Source: Rhodovastum sp963709085 (GTDB lineage: Bacteria > Pseudomonadota > Alphaproteobacteria > Acetobacterales > Acetobacteraceae). From it: a DNA stretch of 64,000 nt. Shown piece by piece: positions 25,043-33,688 of the stretch (positions are counted from its first letter, which is position 1; the number at the start of each line of letters is the position of its first letter). Made by a program: the position numbers and the translations under genes. The stretch is from contig CAVPVB010000007.1 of assembly GCA_963709085.1 (NCBI GenBank), positions 2,170,001-2,234,000 of the forward strand. Reading direction: 5' to 3'. Below the pieces are notes generated by a model. It was not told the origin of the DNA. It did not search any database and saw only the letters and a program-made list of their open reading frames with translations.

Positions 25043-26233
25043 ATGTCCGCCCCGATCGCCGTCATCAACGCCGGCTCGTCCAGCATCAAGTTCGCCATCT
25101 ACGACGCCAGCGGGGAGGCGGTGCGGTTCCAGGGCCAGGTTCAGGGCATTGGTGTCAAGCCAAGCCTTGCCGTCCGCAACCACGCCGGCGAGACCGTGCT
25201 GGAGCGCAACTGGCCGGAAGCGGGCTTCGATGCCGGCATTGCGACGCTGGAGATCATGCGGGCCGGCATGGAAGTGTTGCAGGGCGAGCGCATCCAGGCG
25301 ATCGGCCACCGTGTCGCCCATGGCGGCACGGAGTACGGCGCCCCGGTGCTGGTGAATGCCGAGGTGCTGGACGGGCTGACCCGCGTGGTGAAGCTGGCGC
25401 CGCTGCACCAGCCGCACAACCTCGCGCCGATCCGCGCGGCCATGGTGCTGCGGCCGGACCTGCCGCAGGTGGCCTGCTTCGACAGCGGCTTCCACCGCGG
25501 CCAGGCGGCGGTGGTGCAGCGCTTCGGCCTGCCGCGTCGCCTGCACGACGAGGGGGTGCGGCGCTACGGTTTCCATGGCCTGTCCTACGAGTTCGTCGCC
25601 AGCCGGCTGCGCGAGGTGGCGCCGGACATCGCCGGCGGGCGGGTGGTGATCTGCCATCTCGGCAGCGGCTCCAGCCTGTGCGCGGTGCAGGCCGGTCGCA
25701 GCGTGGCGACCACCATGGGTTTCACCGGCCTCGAAGGCCTGCTCATGGGGACACGGTGCGGCGCGATCGATCCCGGTGTGCTGCTGTACCTGATGGACAC
25801 GCACGGCATGGATGCGCGCGCCATCGAGGACCTGCTCTACCGCCAGTCGGGCCTGCTCGGCGTGTCCGGCATCTCGTCGGACATGCGCGCCCTGCGCGCC
25901 TCGCCGGCGCCCGAAGCCGCCGAGGCGATTGCGTTGTACGTGTATCGCATCGTCCGCGAGATCGGCTCGCTTGCGGCGGCGCTGGGGGGACTTGATGGCC
26001 TCGTGTTCACCGGCGGCATCGGCGAGAACGACGCGGCCACCCGGGCCGAGGTGGCACGCGGCTGCGCCTGGCTCGGCCTGACCCTGGACGAGGGGCGCAA
26101 TGAGCAGGGTGCCGGGCGGATCAGTGCCGCGGAGTCGCGCATCGCCGCCTGGGTGGTGCCGACCGACGAAGAGCGCATGATCGCCCGCCACACCGCAGCC
26201 CTGCTCGGCCTGCGCGGCGCGGCGGCAGGATGA
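25043..26233 (+). CDS. ackA: Acetate kinase
   Basis: The 396-residue enzyme converts acetyl phosphate and ADP to acetate and ATP, giving substrate-level ATP when respiration is limited, or runs in reverse for acetate uptake. The first signature is INAGSSSIKF at residues 8-17. The second motif region reads RRYGFHGLSYEFV, with Tyr in place of the common His. The phosphate-binding loop is HLGSGSSLCAVQ, with GSGSS for the usual GNGAS, followed by GLLMGTRCGAIDPG. FTGGIGENDA near residue 325 completes the ASKHA fold. The start follows TGAGGAGGCCGAC, a strong ribosome site. The S-for-N/A changes suggest a variant subfamily but all catalytic blocks are present. Confidence 0.94.
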   Translation: MSAPIAVINAGSSSIKFAIYDASGEAVRFQGQVQGIGVKPSLAVRNHAGETVLERNWPEAGFDAGIATLEIMRAGMEVLQGERIQAIGHRVAHGGTEYGAPVLVNAEVLDGLTRVVKLAPLHQPHNLAPIRAAMVLRPDLPQVACFDSGFHRGQAAVVQRFGLPRRLHDEGVRRYGFHGLSYEFVASRLREVAPDIAGGRVVICHLGSGSSLCAVQAGRSVATTMGFTGLEGLLMGTRCGAIDPGVLLYLMDTHGMDARAIEDLLYRQSGLLGVSGISSDMRALRASPAPEAAEAIALYVYRIVREIGSLAAALGGLDGLVFTGGIGENDAATRAEVARGCAWLGLTLDEGRNEQGAGRISAAESRIAAWVVPTDEERMIARHTAALLGLRGAAAG

Positions 26234-26350
26234 TATTCTGATCCGATTATCCGGCGGCGCGGCTGGCGGGGCCGACGATCAGCCGCTGCCAGCCCGGCAC
26301 GTAATGGCGGGGTGCGGTGTGACTCTGGCCGTCCGGCACAAGGAGGGCAC

Positions 26351-27613
26351 ATGCCGCTTTGGATAATCCCAATGTCATACACGGTGGCGAGCGTGCTCTG
26401 CGCTTTCCTGTTTCCTCGCCTTGAGTACCTCCTGAACCCCGCGTACCGGATGCCGATATCGCTCGCCTCGGCGCAGGGCTTCTTGTCCACGGTCGCGTCG
26501 GGGATGATGGCGCTGACCGGCATCGTGTTCTCGATCGCCTTCGTCATGGTGCAGTTCATGGCGGTGGCCTACTCGCCACGGCTGGTGCAGTGGTTCGGTC
26601 GCGACAAGGTGCTGTACCACGCGATGGGCACCTTCATCGCCACCTTCATGTACAGTTTGGCGACCCTGATCTGGGTCGACCGCAACAACACCGGACAGGT
26701 GCCGTTTGCCTCCATGTGGCTGGTCGTCGTGCTGCTGTTCGCCAGCATGTTCCTGTTTGCGCGCCTGGTGCAGCGCCTCGCCTCGCTGCAGATCAACCAG
26801 GTGCTGCAGTTCATCGGCGCACGTGGCCGTGCGGTGATCCGCGAAACATTCCCGCGCGGTGCAGACGTGGCGGCGGTGATCGACGCGGCGGAAGAAGCGC
26901 GCGGCGATCTCGGCCCGGTGACGCAGACGCTGCGCTATGAGGGCAAGCCGCGCTCCATCGCCCGGTTCGATATCCAGGCGCTGGTGCGTCAGGCCAGCCA
27001 GGCCGACGCCGTCATCGTGCTGGACAGCGCCGTGGGCGACACCATGGTGGAGGACACCGTGATCCTGCGCGTCTACGGTGCGCGGGCGGCGCTGGCCGAG
27101 CGACCCTTGCTGAAGGCGGTGCATCTGAGCGACGAACGCACTTTCGAGCAGGACCCGAAATACCCGCTGCGCCTGCTGGTGGATATCGCCATCCGGGCGC
27201 TGTCACCGGCGATCAACGATCCGACCACCGCCGTACAGGCGCTCGACCAGATCGAGGACCTGCTGCGGCGGATGGCGAAATGCCGGCTGGACGCAGGCTA
27301 TGCGCGCGACACCGAGGGGCGGCTGCGCCTGGCATTCCCCATGCCGACCTGGTCGGATTACCTGACGCTGTCCTTTGACGAGATCCGCTTCTACGGCGCC
27401 GATTCGGTGCAGGTGATACGGCGGCTGCGCAGTGCGCTCACCGGCCTGCTGGACTCCGTGACCGCGCCGTCGCGGGCGGCGGCAGTGCGTAGCTATCTCG
27501 ATCATCTCGACCGTACGGTGGCGGGGTCCAGGATGGATTCCGACGACAAGGCGATGGCGCGCCGCGAGGACAGGCAGGGCCTCGGCCTTTCGCGCGGCGC
27601 CATCGGCAAATAA
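26351..27613 (+). CDS. DUF2254 membrane protein
   Basis: The 420-residue protein matches the DUF2254 family of predicted inner-membrane proteins of unknown function. Four hydrophobic segments lie in the first 150 residues (TVASVLCAFLFP, GMMALTGIVFSIAFVMVQFM, MGTFIATFMYSLATLIWV, MWLVVVLLFASMFLFARLV). A soluble part follows with the conserved stretch LLVDIAIRALSPAINDPTTAVQ, the best family marker. The ATG at 26351 follows a strong AAGGAGG. It lies 117 bp after ackA and may be read from the same promoter, but that is not shown. Confidence 0.85.
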   Translation: MPLWIIPMSYTVASVLCAFLFPRLEYLLNPAYRMPISLASAQGFLSTVASGMMALTGIVFSIAFVMVQFMAVAYSPRLVQWFGRDKVLYHAMGTFIATFMYSLATLIWVDRNNTGQVPFASMWLVVVLLFASMFLFARLVQRLASLQINQVLQFIGARGRAVIRETFPRGADVAAVIDAAEEARGDLGPVTQTLRYEGKPRSIARFDIQALVRQASQADAVIVLDSAVGDTMVEDTVILRVYGARAALAERPLLKAVHLSDERTFEQDPKYPLRLLVDIAIRALSPAINDPTTAVQALDQIEDLLRRMAKCRLDAGYARDTEGRLRLAFPMPTWSDYLTLSFDEIRFYGADSVQVIRRLRSALTGLLDSVTAPSRAAAVRSYLDHLDRTVAGSRMDSDDKAMARREDRQGLGLSRGAIGK

Positions 27614-27627
27614 GGTCCGGTTCTGTT

Positions 27628-29298
27628 TCAGAACAGCCCGTCGATCAACCCGTCTGCGCCAAGCCCGATATTCTCCGCCGCCGGCACCCGCGGCAGGCCG
27701 GGCATGGTCATGATGTCGCCGCAGATGGCCACCACGAATCCCGCACCGGCCGACAGGCGCACGTCGCGCACCGGCAGCACATGGCCTTCCGGAGCGCCGA
27801 GCAGGCCGGGATCGGCGGAAAAGCTGTACTGCGTCTTGGCCACGCAGACCGGCACGTGGCCGAATCCGGCGCGCTCCCACCCGGCCAGCTTTTTCGCCAC
27901 CGCAGCCGGCAGGGCGATGTCGGCGGCGCGGTAGATTTCGCGGGCGATCGTGCGCAGCTTTTCCGCGAGCGGCATGTCGTCCGGATACAGCATGCGGAAC
28001 CGTGCCGTACCGGCATCGACCTGCCCGGCCACCGCCCGGGCGAGGCCGATCGCGCCGGCCGCGCCGTTGCCCCAATGGGTGCACAGATAGGCGCGGGTGC
28101 CCAGCCGCTCCAGCGCCGCCTGCACCGCCCCGATCTCGGCATCGGTGTCGGACAGGAAGCGGTTCAGCGCCACCAGCACCGGCAAGCCGAACTTGTCCAT
28201 GTTCTCGACATGGCGGACGAGATTGGCGACGCCGCGCTGCACCGCCGCCACGTTCTCGTGGGCAAGCTCCGAGCGGGCCAGGCCGCCATGCATCTTCAGC
28301 GCCCGCATGGTGGCCACCACGACCGCGCAGGACGGCGCGATGCCCTCCACCCGGCACTTGATGTCGAGGAACTTCTCGCCGCCCAGATCGGCGCCGAAGC
28401 CGGCCTCGGTCACCACGATATCGGCGAGCTTGCGGCCGAGCCGCGTCGCCTGCAGCGAGTTGCAGCCATGCGCGATGTTGGCGAACGGCCCGCCATGCAC
28501 CAGCGCCGGCGAGCCTTCCAGCGTCTGCACCAAGTTGGGCTGCAGCGCGTCGCGCAGCAGCGCGGCCATGGCGCCGTGCGCCTTGAGGTCGCGCGCCGTG
28601 ATCATGCTGCCATCGCGCCGCGTGGCGACGACGATGCGCCCGAGCCGGTCCTGCAGGTCGTCGAGGTCGCGCGAGAGGCAGAACACGGCCATCACCTCGG
28701 AGGCGACGGTGATGTCGAACCCGTCCTCGCGGGCGGCGCCGTTGGCGCCGTCGCCAAGGCCGGCGACGATGCTGCGCAGCGCCCGGTCGTTGGTGTCGAG
28801 GGACCGCCGCCATGATACCCGGCGCGGGTCGATGCCGAGCGCGTTGCCCCAGAAGATGTGGTTGTCCACCATCGCCGCCAGCAGGTTGTTGGCCGCGGTG
28901 ATGGCGTGGAAGTCGCCGGTGAAGTGGAGGTTGATCTCCTCCATCGGCGCCACCTGGGCGCGCCCGCCGCCGGTGGCGCCGCCCTTGACCCCGAAGCAGG
29001 GGCCGAGGCTGGGCTCGCGCAGGCAGATCATGGTGCGCCGGCCGATCGCGTTCAGCGCGTCGCCGAGACCGATGGTGGTGGTGGTTTTGCCCTCGCCGGC
29101 CGGGGTCGGGCTGATGCCGGTGACCAGCACGAGGGCGCCGTCGGGGCGGTCCTGCACCGAACGGATGAAATCGAAGTTTACCTTCCCCTTGAAGCGGCCA
29201 TAGGGTTCCAGGGCATCGGCCGGAATGCCGGCGCGGGCGGCGATGTCGGCGATCGGGCGGAGTGTCGCCGCGCGGGCGATTTCGAGGTCGGTGGACAT
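27628..29298 (-). CDS. fhs: Formate-tetrahydrofolate ligase
   Basis: This 556-residue enzyme joins formate to tetrahydrofolate with ATP, feeding formyl units to purine synthesis or C1 metabolism. The P-loop-like ATP site reads SPTPAGEGKTTTT, followed by REPSLGPCFGVKGGATGGG and the conserved MEEINLHFTGDFHAI. GDIMTMPGLPRVPAAENI near the C-terminus is also a family marker. Length is normal for the monofunctional enzyme. The ATG at 29298 follows GGAGGAG. It converges on the DUF2254 gene with 14 bp between stops. No formate dehydrogenase or fchA/folD neighbour is visible. Confidence 0.97.
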   Translation of the reverse strand: MSTDLEIARAATLRPIADIAARAGIPADALEPYGRFKGKVNFDFIRSVQDRPDGALVLVTGISPTPAGEGKTTTTIGLGDALNAIGRRTMICLREPSLGPCFGVKGGATGGGRAQVAPMEEINLHFTGDFHAITAANNLLAAMVDNHIFWGNALGIDPRRVSWRRSLDTNDRALRSIVAGLGDGANGAAREDGFDITVASEVMAVFCLSRDLDDLQDRLGRIVVATRRDGSMITARDLKAHGAMAALLRDALQPNLVQTLEGSPALVHGGPFANIAHGCNSLQATRLGRKLADIVVTEAGFGADLGGEKFLDIKCRVEGIAPSCAVVVATMRALKMHGGLARSELAHENVAAVQRGVANLVRHVENMDKFGLPVLVALNRFLSDTDAEIGAVQAALERLGTRAYLCTHWGNGAAGAIGLARAVAGQVDAGTARFRMLYPDDMPLAEKLRTIAREIYRAADIALPAAVAKKLAGWERAGFGHVPVCVAKTQYSFSADPGLLGAPEGHVLPVRDVRLSAGAGFVVAICGDIMTMPGLPRVPAAENIGLGADGLIDGLF

Positions 29299-29396
29299 GC
29301 GTGTCGCTCCTCCACGGGCTTCGCGCGCGGCCAGGGTTCCACCGCACGGCTCCAGGTTATCGGACACCCGTCCCCAGGCGGCAAGGCGGGCGGGAA

Positions 29397-29939
29397 TCAG
29401 GCCGGGCGGCGGCGCAGGACGAGCAGGCCGGCGAGGGCTGTGGCGATCAGGGGCAGGGACGCCGGTTCGGGGGTCTCGACGTAGCCGGCCGTTACCAGCC
29501 GTTGCGTGGCGCTGGCGCTGCAACCCGCGATCGAAGGATTGTAATAGCCATCGCATTCATAGGAAGAGGACGTGTCGATCTGGTCAACCCCTCCAGCGGG
29601 AATGCTGTTCAGGGCGTATTGGAAGGTCAGTTGCAGATAGCCATCATAATTCGGTCGATTTAGACTCAGCACCGTATCCGTTGAGTTGAGGCCGCCATTG
29701 ATCGTCGGCGTGTACGTGTTGCCGGTGATGCTCCCTGTATTGGTCACCACATTCCAGGTGCCGAGGTTGCCCGAGATATTGATACTGAAGGTCCCCGCAG
29801 CGGTGGTGCCATCGCCGAATGTCACACCTTCCAGCGTCCAAAGGATGTCAGCCCGCGCCCCCGGCGCACCGAAAAGCAATGCCAGACCGACCAGGGCAAG
29901 ACAGTATCTGCCGACACTGCGGCGTATATGTGATTCCAT
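29397..29939 (-). CDS. Secreted PEP-CTERM sorted protein
   Basis: The 180-residue protein has a signal peptide (CLALVGLALLFGAPGARA) and a C-terminal PEP-CTERM signal: TPEPASLPLI, a hydrophobic helix and an RRR end. Such proteins are cleaved and anchored or exported by an exosortase, usually in strains that make exopolysaccharide. The mature part is Thr/Asn/Gly/Ser-rich and probably beta-stranded, with two cysteines near residues 128 and 140. The exosortase genes are not in the window. A ribosome site AGGGAGG precedes the ATG, and a 15-bp palindrome lies just upstream. Its base composition is lower in GC than the neighbours. Confidence 0.85.
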   Translation of the reverse strand: MESHIRRSVGRYCLALVGLALLFGAPGARADILWTLEGVTFGDGTTAAGTFSINISGNLGTWNVVTNTGSITGNTYTPTINGGLNSTDTVLSLNRPNYDGYLQLTFQYALNSIPAGGVDQIDTSSSYECDGYYNPSIAGCSASATQRLVTAGYVETPEPASLPLIATALAGLLVLRRRPA

Positions 29940-29956
29940 TATTCCACCCTCCCTGG

Positions 29957-29971
29957 TGTGACCGGATCACA
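29957..29971. promoter_or_regulatory. Palindrome in the PEP-CTERM gene leader
   Basis: TGTGACCGGATCACA is a perfect 5+5 bp palindrome around a five-base centre, 18 bp upstream of the PEP-CTERM start codon. It resembles a CRP site (TGTGA-N6-TCACA) but has one base less in the centre. Its closeness to the ribosome site suggests a repressor operator, if it is functional. Confidence 0.35.
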
Positions 29972-30080
29972 TATGTACCCCAGAGGCCATCTGACCTGCC
30001 ACGTAAATTTTGTCGAATCGGAATGTTCCGGCCCGGCGTAAACAGGGGGGGACGGCCGGAGCGTTGCCCCGGCCCCCGCT

Positions 30081-30716
30081 TCAGTGCAATTCGGGGGAGG
30101 CGGAGAGAAGGTGCACCGCCCGTTCCACCAGCCCCGTCGCGATGGCGAAGCTGAACGCGCCCGCCGCCAGCCCGATCAACGCCGCGCCATAGGCCAGCCA
30201 CAGCACCCGCGTGACCACCGACACCGATGCCAGCACGATGGCGATCTGCAGCGCGCCGACGGCGCTCTCGAACTGGTGATAACGGTGGAAAGCGGCCTCG
30301 CGCAGGGCCTCCTCGGCATGCGCCTTCTCGGCGACCTGCTTGCTGCCGTCCCCCGCCACCGGGTCGTCGCGCAGCCGGGCGGCTTCGGCGCGGGCGGCGT
30401 CGATGCGCTTGCGAACCTCCGGGTCGTTGCTGGTGGGCAGGCTCTCCATTACCTCGGCGGCGGTGCGCTGCATCGTCGCCCGGATATTCTTCGCCTGGAA
30501 GAACGCCCAATTGTCGGAGGCCTGGATATGGTGGGTCAGGTAGGCGTTCTGCGATGATTTCTCACCCATTTCGGACACCGCCAGCGTCGCCGCCAGGATG
30601 GCGATGAGCACGGCGACGCGGCGGGCAACATGGTCGCCATGGGGATGTGCCGCAGCGTGATGCTGCGCCTCGTCCACCTGCTCCAACTGATCCTTGGCCA
30701 ACTCCGAAACTTCCAT
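30081..30716 (-). CDS. DUF4337 membrane protein
   Basis: The 211-residue protein fits the DUF4337 family. It has an N-terminal acidic and histidine-rich part (DEAQHHAAAHPHGDH), a membrane helix (VAVLIAILAATLAVSEMG), the conserved segment YLTHHIQASDNWAFFQAKNI, a helical cytoplasmic or periplasmic coil, and two C-terminal membrane helices. Function is unknown. The ATG at 30716 follows AGGAG. It is divergent from ccrM. Confidence 0.82.
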   Translation of the reverse strand: MEVSELAKDQLEQVDEAQHHAAAHPHGDHVARRVAVLIAILAATLAVSEMGEKSSQNAYLTHHIQASDNWAFFQAKNIRATMQRTAAEVMESLPTSNDPEVRKRIDAARAEAARLRDDPVAGDGSKQVAEKAHAEEALREAAFHRYHQFESAVGALQIAIVLASVSVVTRVLWLAYGAALIGLAAGAFSFAIATGLVERAVHLLSASPELH

Positions 30717-30878
30717 GCCGGCTCCTGTCCGCTGCGTACACGAGGCCGCGATGTAGCGCATCCGCGGCGCGGGGAAAGGGGCGAGGGTACGAAATTTGCG
30801 GGACGTTCGCAACAACGTCAGCCGCGCTTTGCCCAATCGCCGATTGACGCGGTCACGGCGGACAGGATTGAAGTTGCC

Positions 30879-32015
30879 GTGGCCGATCGGGTTCCGCCAT
30901 TTTTGCCCGATCCAGCAGCGGAGATGCCTCTGCCCGTGGAAATTGTCCGCGACCTGCCCCTGGACCAGGTAATCCTCGGCGATGCCGTGCGCATTATGCG
31001 CATGCTGCCGCCGGCATCGGTGCATTGTGTCTTCGCCGACCCGCCCTACAACTTGCAGTTGCGCGGCGAGTTGCGCCGGCCGGACGACAGCCTGGTCGAT
31101 GGCGTGGACGACGACTGGGACCGGTTCACCGATTTCGCCGCCTATGATGCCTTCACCCGCGAATGGCTCGGCGAATGCCGGCGGCTGTTGCGCAAGGATG
31201 GCACGCTATGGGTAATAGGTACTTATCATAACATTTTCCGGATCGGCGCCATCCTGCAGGAACTGGGGTTCTGGATCCTGAACGACGTGGTGTGGCGCAA
31301 GGCCAATCCGATGCCGAATTTCCGCGGCCGCCGCTTCACCAACGCGCATGAGACGCTGATCTGGGCGGCGCCGGGGCGGGATGCGCGCTACCGGTTCAAC
31401 TATCAGGCCATGAAGGCGCTGAACGACGACGTGCAGATGCGCAGCGACTGGTTTTTCCCGCTCTGCACCGGCCCCGAACGGCTGCGCAATGAACATGGGC
31501 TGAAACTGCACCCGACCCAGAAGCCCGAGGCGCTGTTGCACCGCGTGCTGCTGTCCTGCACCGGTCCCGGCGACATCGTGCTGGACCCGTTTCTGGGCAC
31601 CGGCACCACCGCCGCGGTCGCCCGCCGCCTGTCCCGCCATTTTATCGGCATCGAGCGCCACCCCGCCTATGTCGAGGCGGCCCTCGGCCGGGTGCGCGGG
31701 GTCCGCCCCGCCTCCACCGAGGCGCTGACCGCCACGGCGACCAAGCGGGACGCGGTGCGGGTGCCGTTCGGCTCGCTGGTGGAGCGCGGGCTGGTTCCTG
31801 CCGGCACGGTGCTGACCGACCGCATGCGCCGGGTGACGGCGGTGGTGGTTGCCGACGGGACGTTGCGCTGCGGCGGGATTCAGGGCTCGATCCATAAGGT
31901 CGGCGCCGCAGTGCAGAACGCGCCGTCGTGCAACGGCTGGACGTTCTGGCATTTCGAGCAGGATGGCGCGCTGGTGGCGATCGACGGGCTGCGCGCCGCC
32001 TCAGCAAGTCCTTAA
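30879..32015 (+). CDS. ccrM: CcrM-type adenine-N6 DNA methyltransferase (GANTC)
   Basis: This enzyme of about 378 residues methylates adenine in GANTC and is a cell-cycle regulator in alphaproteobacteria. Motif IV is DPPYNLQL, followed by the CcrM-typical RRPDDS and WDRFTDFAAYDAFTREWL. The target-recognition stretch GTYHNIFRIGAILQELGFWI and the SAM-binding motif I DPFLGTGTT come in the beta-class order. The C-terminal RAMA domain (from about residue 275) ends with the tryptophan-containing NGWTFWHFE. I prefer the GTG at 30879 with an AGGA site; the ATG at 30924, nearer the conserved start, is an alternative. It is followed by an EAL gene after 43 bp. Confidence 0.95.
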   Translation: MADRVPPFLPDPAAEMPLPVEIVRDLPLDQVILGDAVRIMRMLPPASVHCVFADPPYNLQLRGELRRPDDSLVDGVDDDWDRFTDFAAYDAFTREWLGECRRLLRKDGTLWVIGTYHNIFRIGAILQELGFWILNDVVWRKANPMPNFRGRRFTNAHETLIWAAPGRDARYRFNYQAMKALNDDVQMRSDWFFPLCTGPERLRNEHGLKLHPTQKPEALLHRVLLSCTGPGDIVLDPFLGTGTTAAVARRLSRHFIGIERHPAYVEAALGRVRGVRPASTEALTATATKRDAVRVPFGSLVERGLVPAGTVLTDRMRRVTAVVVADGTLRCGGIQGSIHKVGAAVQNAPSCNGWTFWHFEQDGALVAIDGLRAASASP

Positions 32016-32058
32016 CCGAAGCGGCCGAGACTGGGCGACCACCCGGAGAGGATCGGCT

Positions 32059-33672
32059 ATGCCCGGCACGGCGAACAGCGCTTCGGAGCACCAGCGCGAA
32101 CGCTGGGTGGCATTCGCCTTCACCGGCGCGGACCTGCTGGTGGAAGCCAGCCCCGAAGGGGTGATCCGCTTCGCCGCCGGCCCGTTCGGCCTGCGCTTCG
32201 GCGCCGAGGCGGCAAGCTTCGTCGGCCAGAGCGCGACTGCCTTGATCGCGCTGGCCGACCAGGCGCGTTTCGGCGTCATGCTCGGCATGGCGGCGCTGCT
32301 GGGGCGCACCAGCCCGGTGGTGCTGCATCTGAACGATGCCGCCTGCACGCCCTGTGCCGTGGCGGTGATGCTGGTGCCCGGTCCGCGCAAGCGGCTCTAC
32401 CTCACCTTCGGCCCGGTGGCGGCCGCCATGCCGTCGTGCCCGACGCCGGAAGCGGCGCAGCTGGGCAAATCGGGGCCGTTCGGCCGCGAGGCCGAAGCGT
32501 GGCTGCGGGGCGGCGCCAGCGGCTCGCTGGGACTGGTCGAAGTGCAGGGCTGGAGCGCGGCCAGGGAGACCATGTCCGAGCCTGAGTTCGCCGGGCTGCG
32601 GGCACGGATCGGCTCGGCGTTGGCTGCCTCGCAGCCGGGGGCGCTGGCCGGCGAGCTGGCCGATGGCCGCTTCGGCGTGCTCAGCGCCGGTTCGCTGGAT
32701 GGGGCGGCGCTGGCCGGCGAAGTGCTGGCACAACTGCGCGACAGCCCGGCCAGGGCGGCTGCCGATGCCGCCGGGCTGGTTCTGACGCTGGCCGGACACG
32801 GGTTGACCCCCTTCCAGGCCGTCCGCGCCACCCGCTTTGCGCTCGGGCGGTTCGGGCAGGAAGGAATCAATGCGGTGCTGGCGGAAGGCGCGGGCCTGGG
32901 CCTCGCCGGGGTGATCGCCCACGTCCATGCGCAGGCGCGCGGCCTGCGCACCGCCATCCGCGAACGGCAGTTCAGCCTCGGCTTCCAGCCCGTGGTCGGT
33001 CTGGCGGACCGCGCCGTGCATCACCATGAGGCGCTGCTGCGGCCAGGCCGTGGCGGTGCCGCCCCCGCGCACACGCCGCAGGAGTTCGTCACCTTCGCCG
33101 AGGCGGTGGGGCTGTCGGAAGAACTCGATTTCGCCGTGCTGGCGCAGTCGCTGGTGGCGCTCAACCGCACGCCGGGTGCTGCGGTTGCGGTGAACGTGTC
33201 GGGGCTGTCGATGCAGAGCGCGGCGTTTCGCGCCCGCATGCTGGAACACATCACCGCGGCGCGGGGGCTGGCCGGCAAAGGCGGCCGGCCGCGGCTGATC
33301 GTCGAGCTGACCGAGACCGCGGAGATCGAGGATGTCACCGGCGCGGCGGCCACCATCCGCCAGTTGCGCGAGGCCGGTGTTCCCGTCTGCATCGACGATT
33401 TCGGCGCCGGCAACGCGGCCTTCAGCTATCTGCGCGACTTCACCGTGGACTTCGTGAAGATCGACGGCAGCTACGTGCAAGGCGCCATGGACAGCGCCCA
33501 GGAGCGCGGCTTTGTCACCGCGATGGTGCAACTGGCGCGCTCGGTCACCGCGCGCGTGGTGGCAGAAATGATCGAGACCGAGGCACAGGCGACCCTGATG
33601 AGCGAGCTTCAGGTAGAGTTCGGCCAGGGATGGCTGTTCGGCCGGCCGGGCAAGCTGGTGGCCGCCGCCTGA
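32059..33672 (+). CDS. EAL-domain cyclic-di-GMP phosphodiesterase
   Basis: The 537-residue protein would hydrolyse cyclic-di-GMP to pGpG. The N-terminal third is a sensor-like region (FAFTGADLLVEASPEG resembles a PAS-type start), the middle resembles a degenerate GGDEF-like fold without its motif, and the EAL domain runs from about 295 to the end. The key residues are present: EALLRP, the Asn in VNVSG, the Glu in VELTE, DDFGAG, the Lys in VKIDGSYV, the Glu in AEMIET and the Gln in FGQGWLFGRPG. It is therefore probably active. The ATG at 32059 follows GGAGAGGA. It may link c-di-GMP to the flagellar and exopolysaccharide functions, but no direct evidence is here. Confidence 0.9.
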   Translation: MPGTANSASEHQRERWVAFAFTGADLLVEASPEGVIRFAAGPFGLRFGAEAASFVGQSATALIALADQARFGVMLGMAALLGRTSPVVLHLNDAACTPCAVAVMLVPGPRKRLYLTFGPVAAAMPSCPTPEAAQLGKSGPFGREAEAWLRGGASGSLGLVEVQGWSAARETMSEPEFAGLRARIGSALAASQPGALAGELADGRFGVLSAGSLDGAALAGEVLAQLRDSPARAAADAAGLVLTLAGHGLTPFQAVRATRFALGRFGQEGINAVLAEGAGLGLAGVIAHVHAQARGLRTAIRERQFSLGFQPVVGLADRAVHHHEALLRPGRGGAAPAHTPQEFVTFAEAVGLSEELDFAVLAQSLVALNRTPGAAVAVNVSGLSMQSAAFRARMLEHITAARGLAGKGGRPRLIVELTETAEIEDVTGAAATIRQLREAGVPVCIDDFGAGNAAFSYLRDFTVDFVKIDGSYVQGAMDSAQERGFVTAMVQLARSVTARVVAEMIETEAQATLMSELQVEFGQGWLFGRPGKLVAAA

Positions 33673-33688
33673 CGCACGGCCGGGAACC

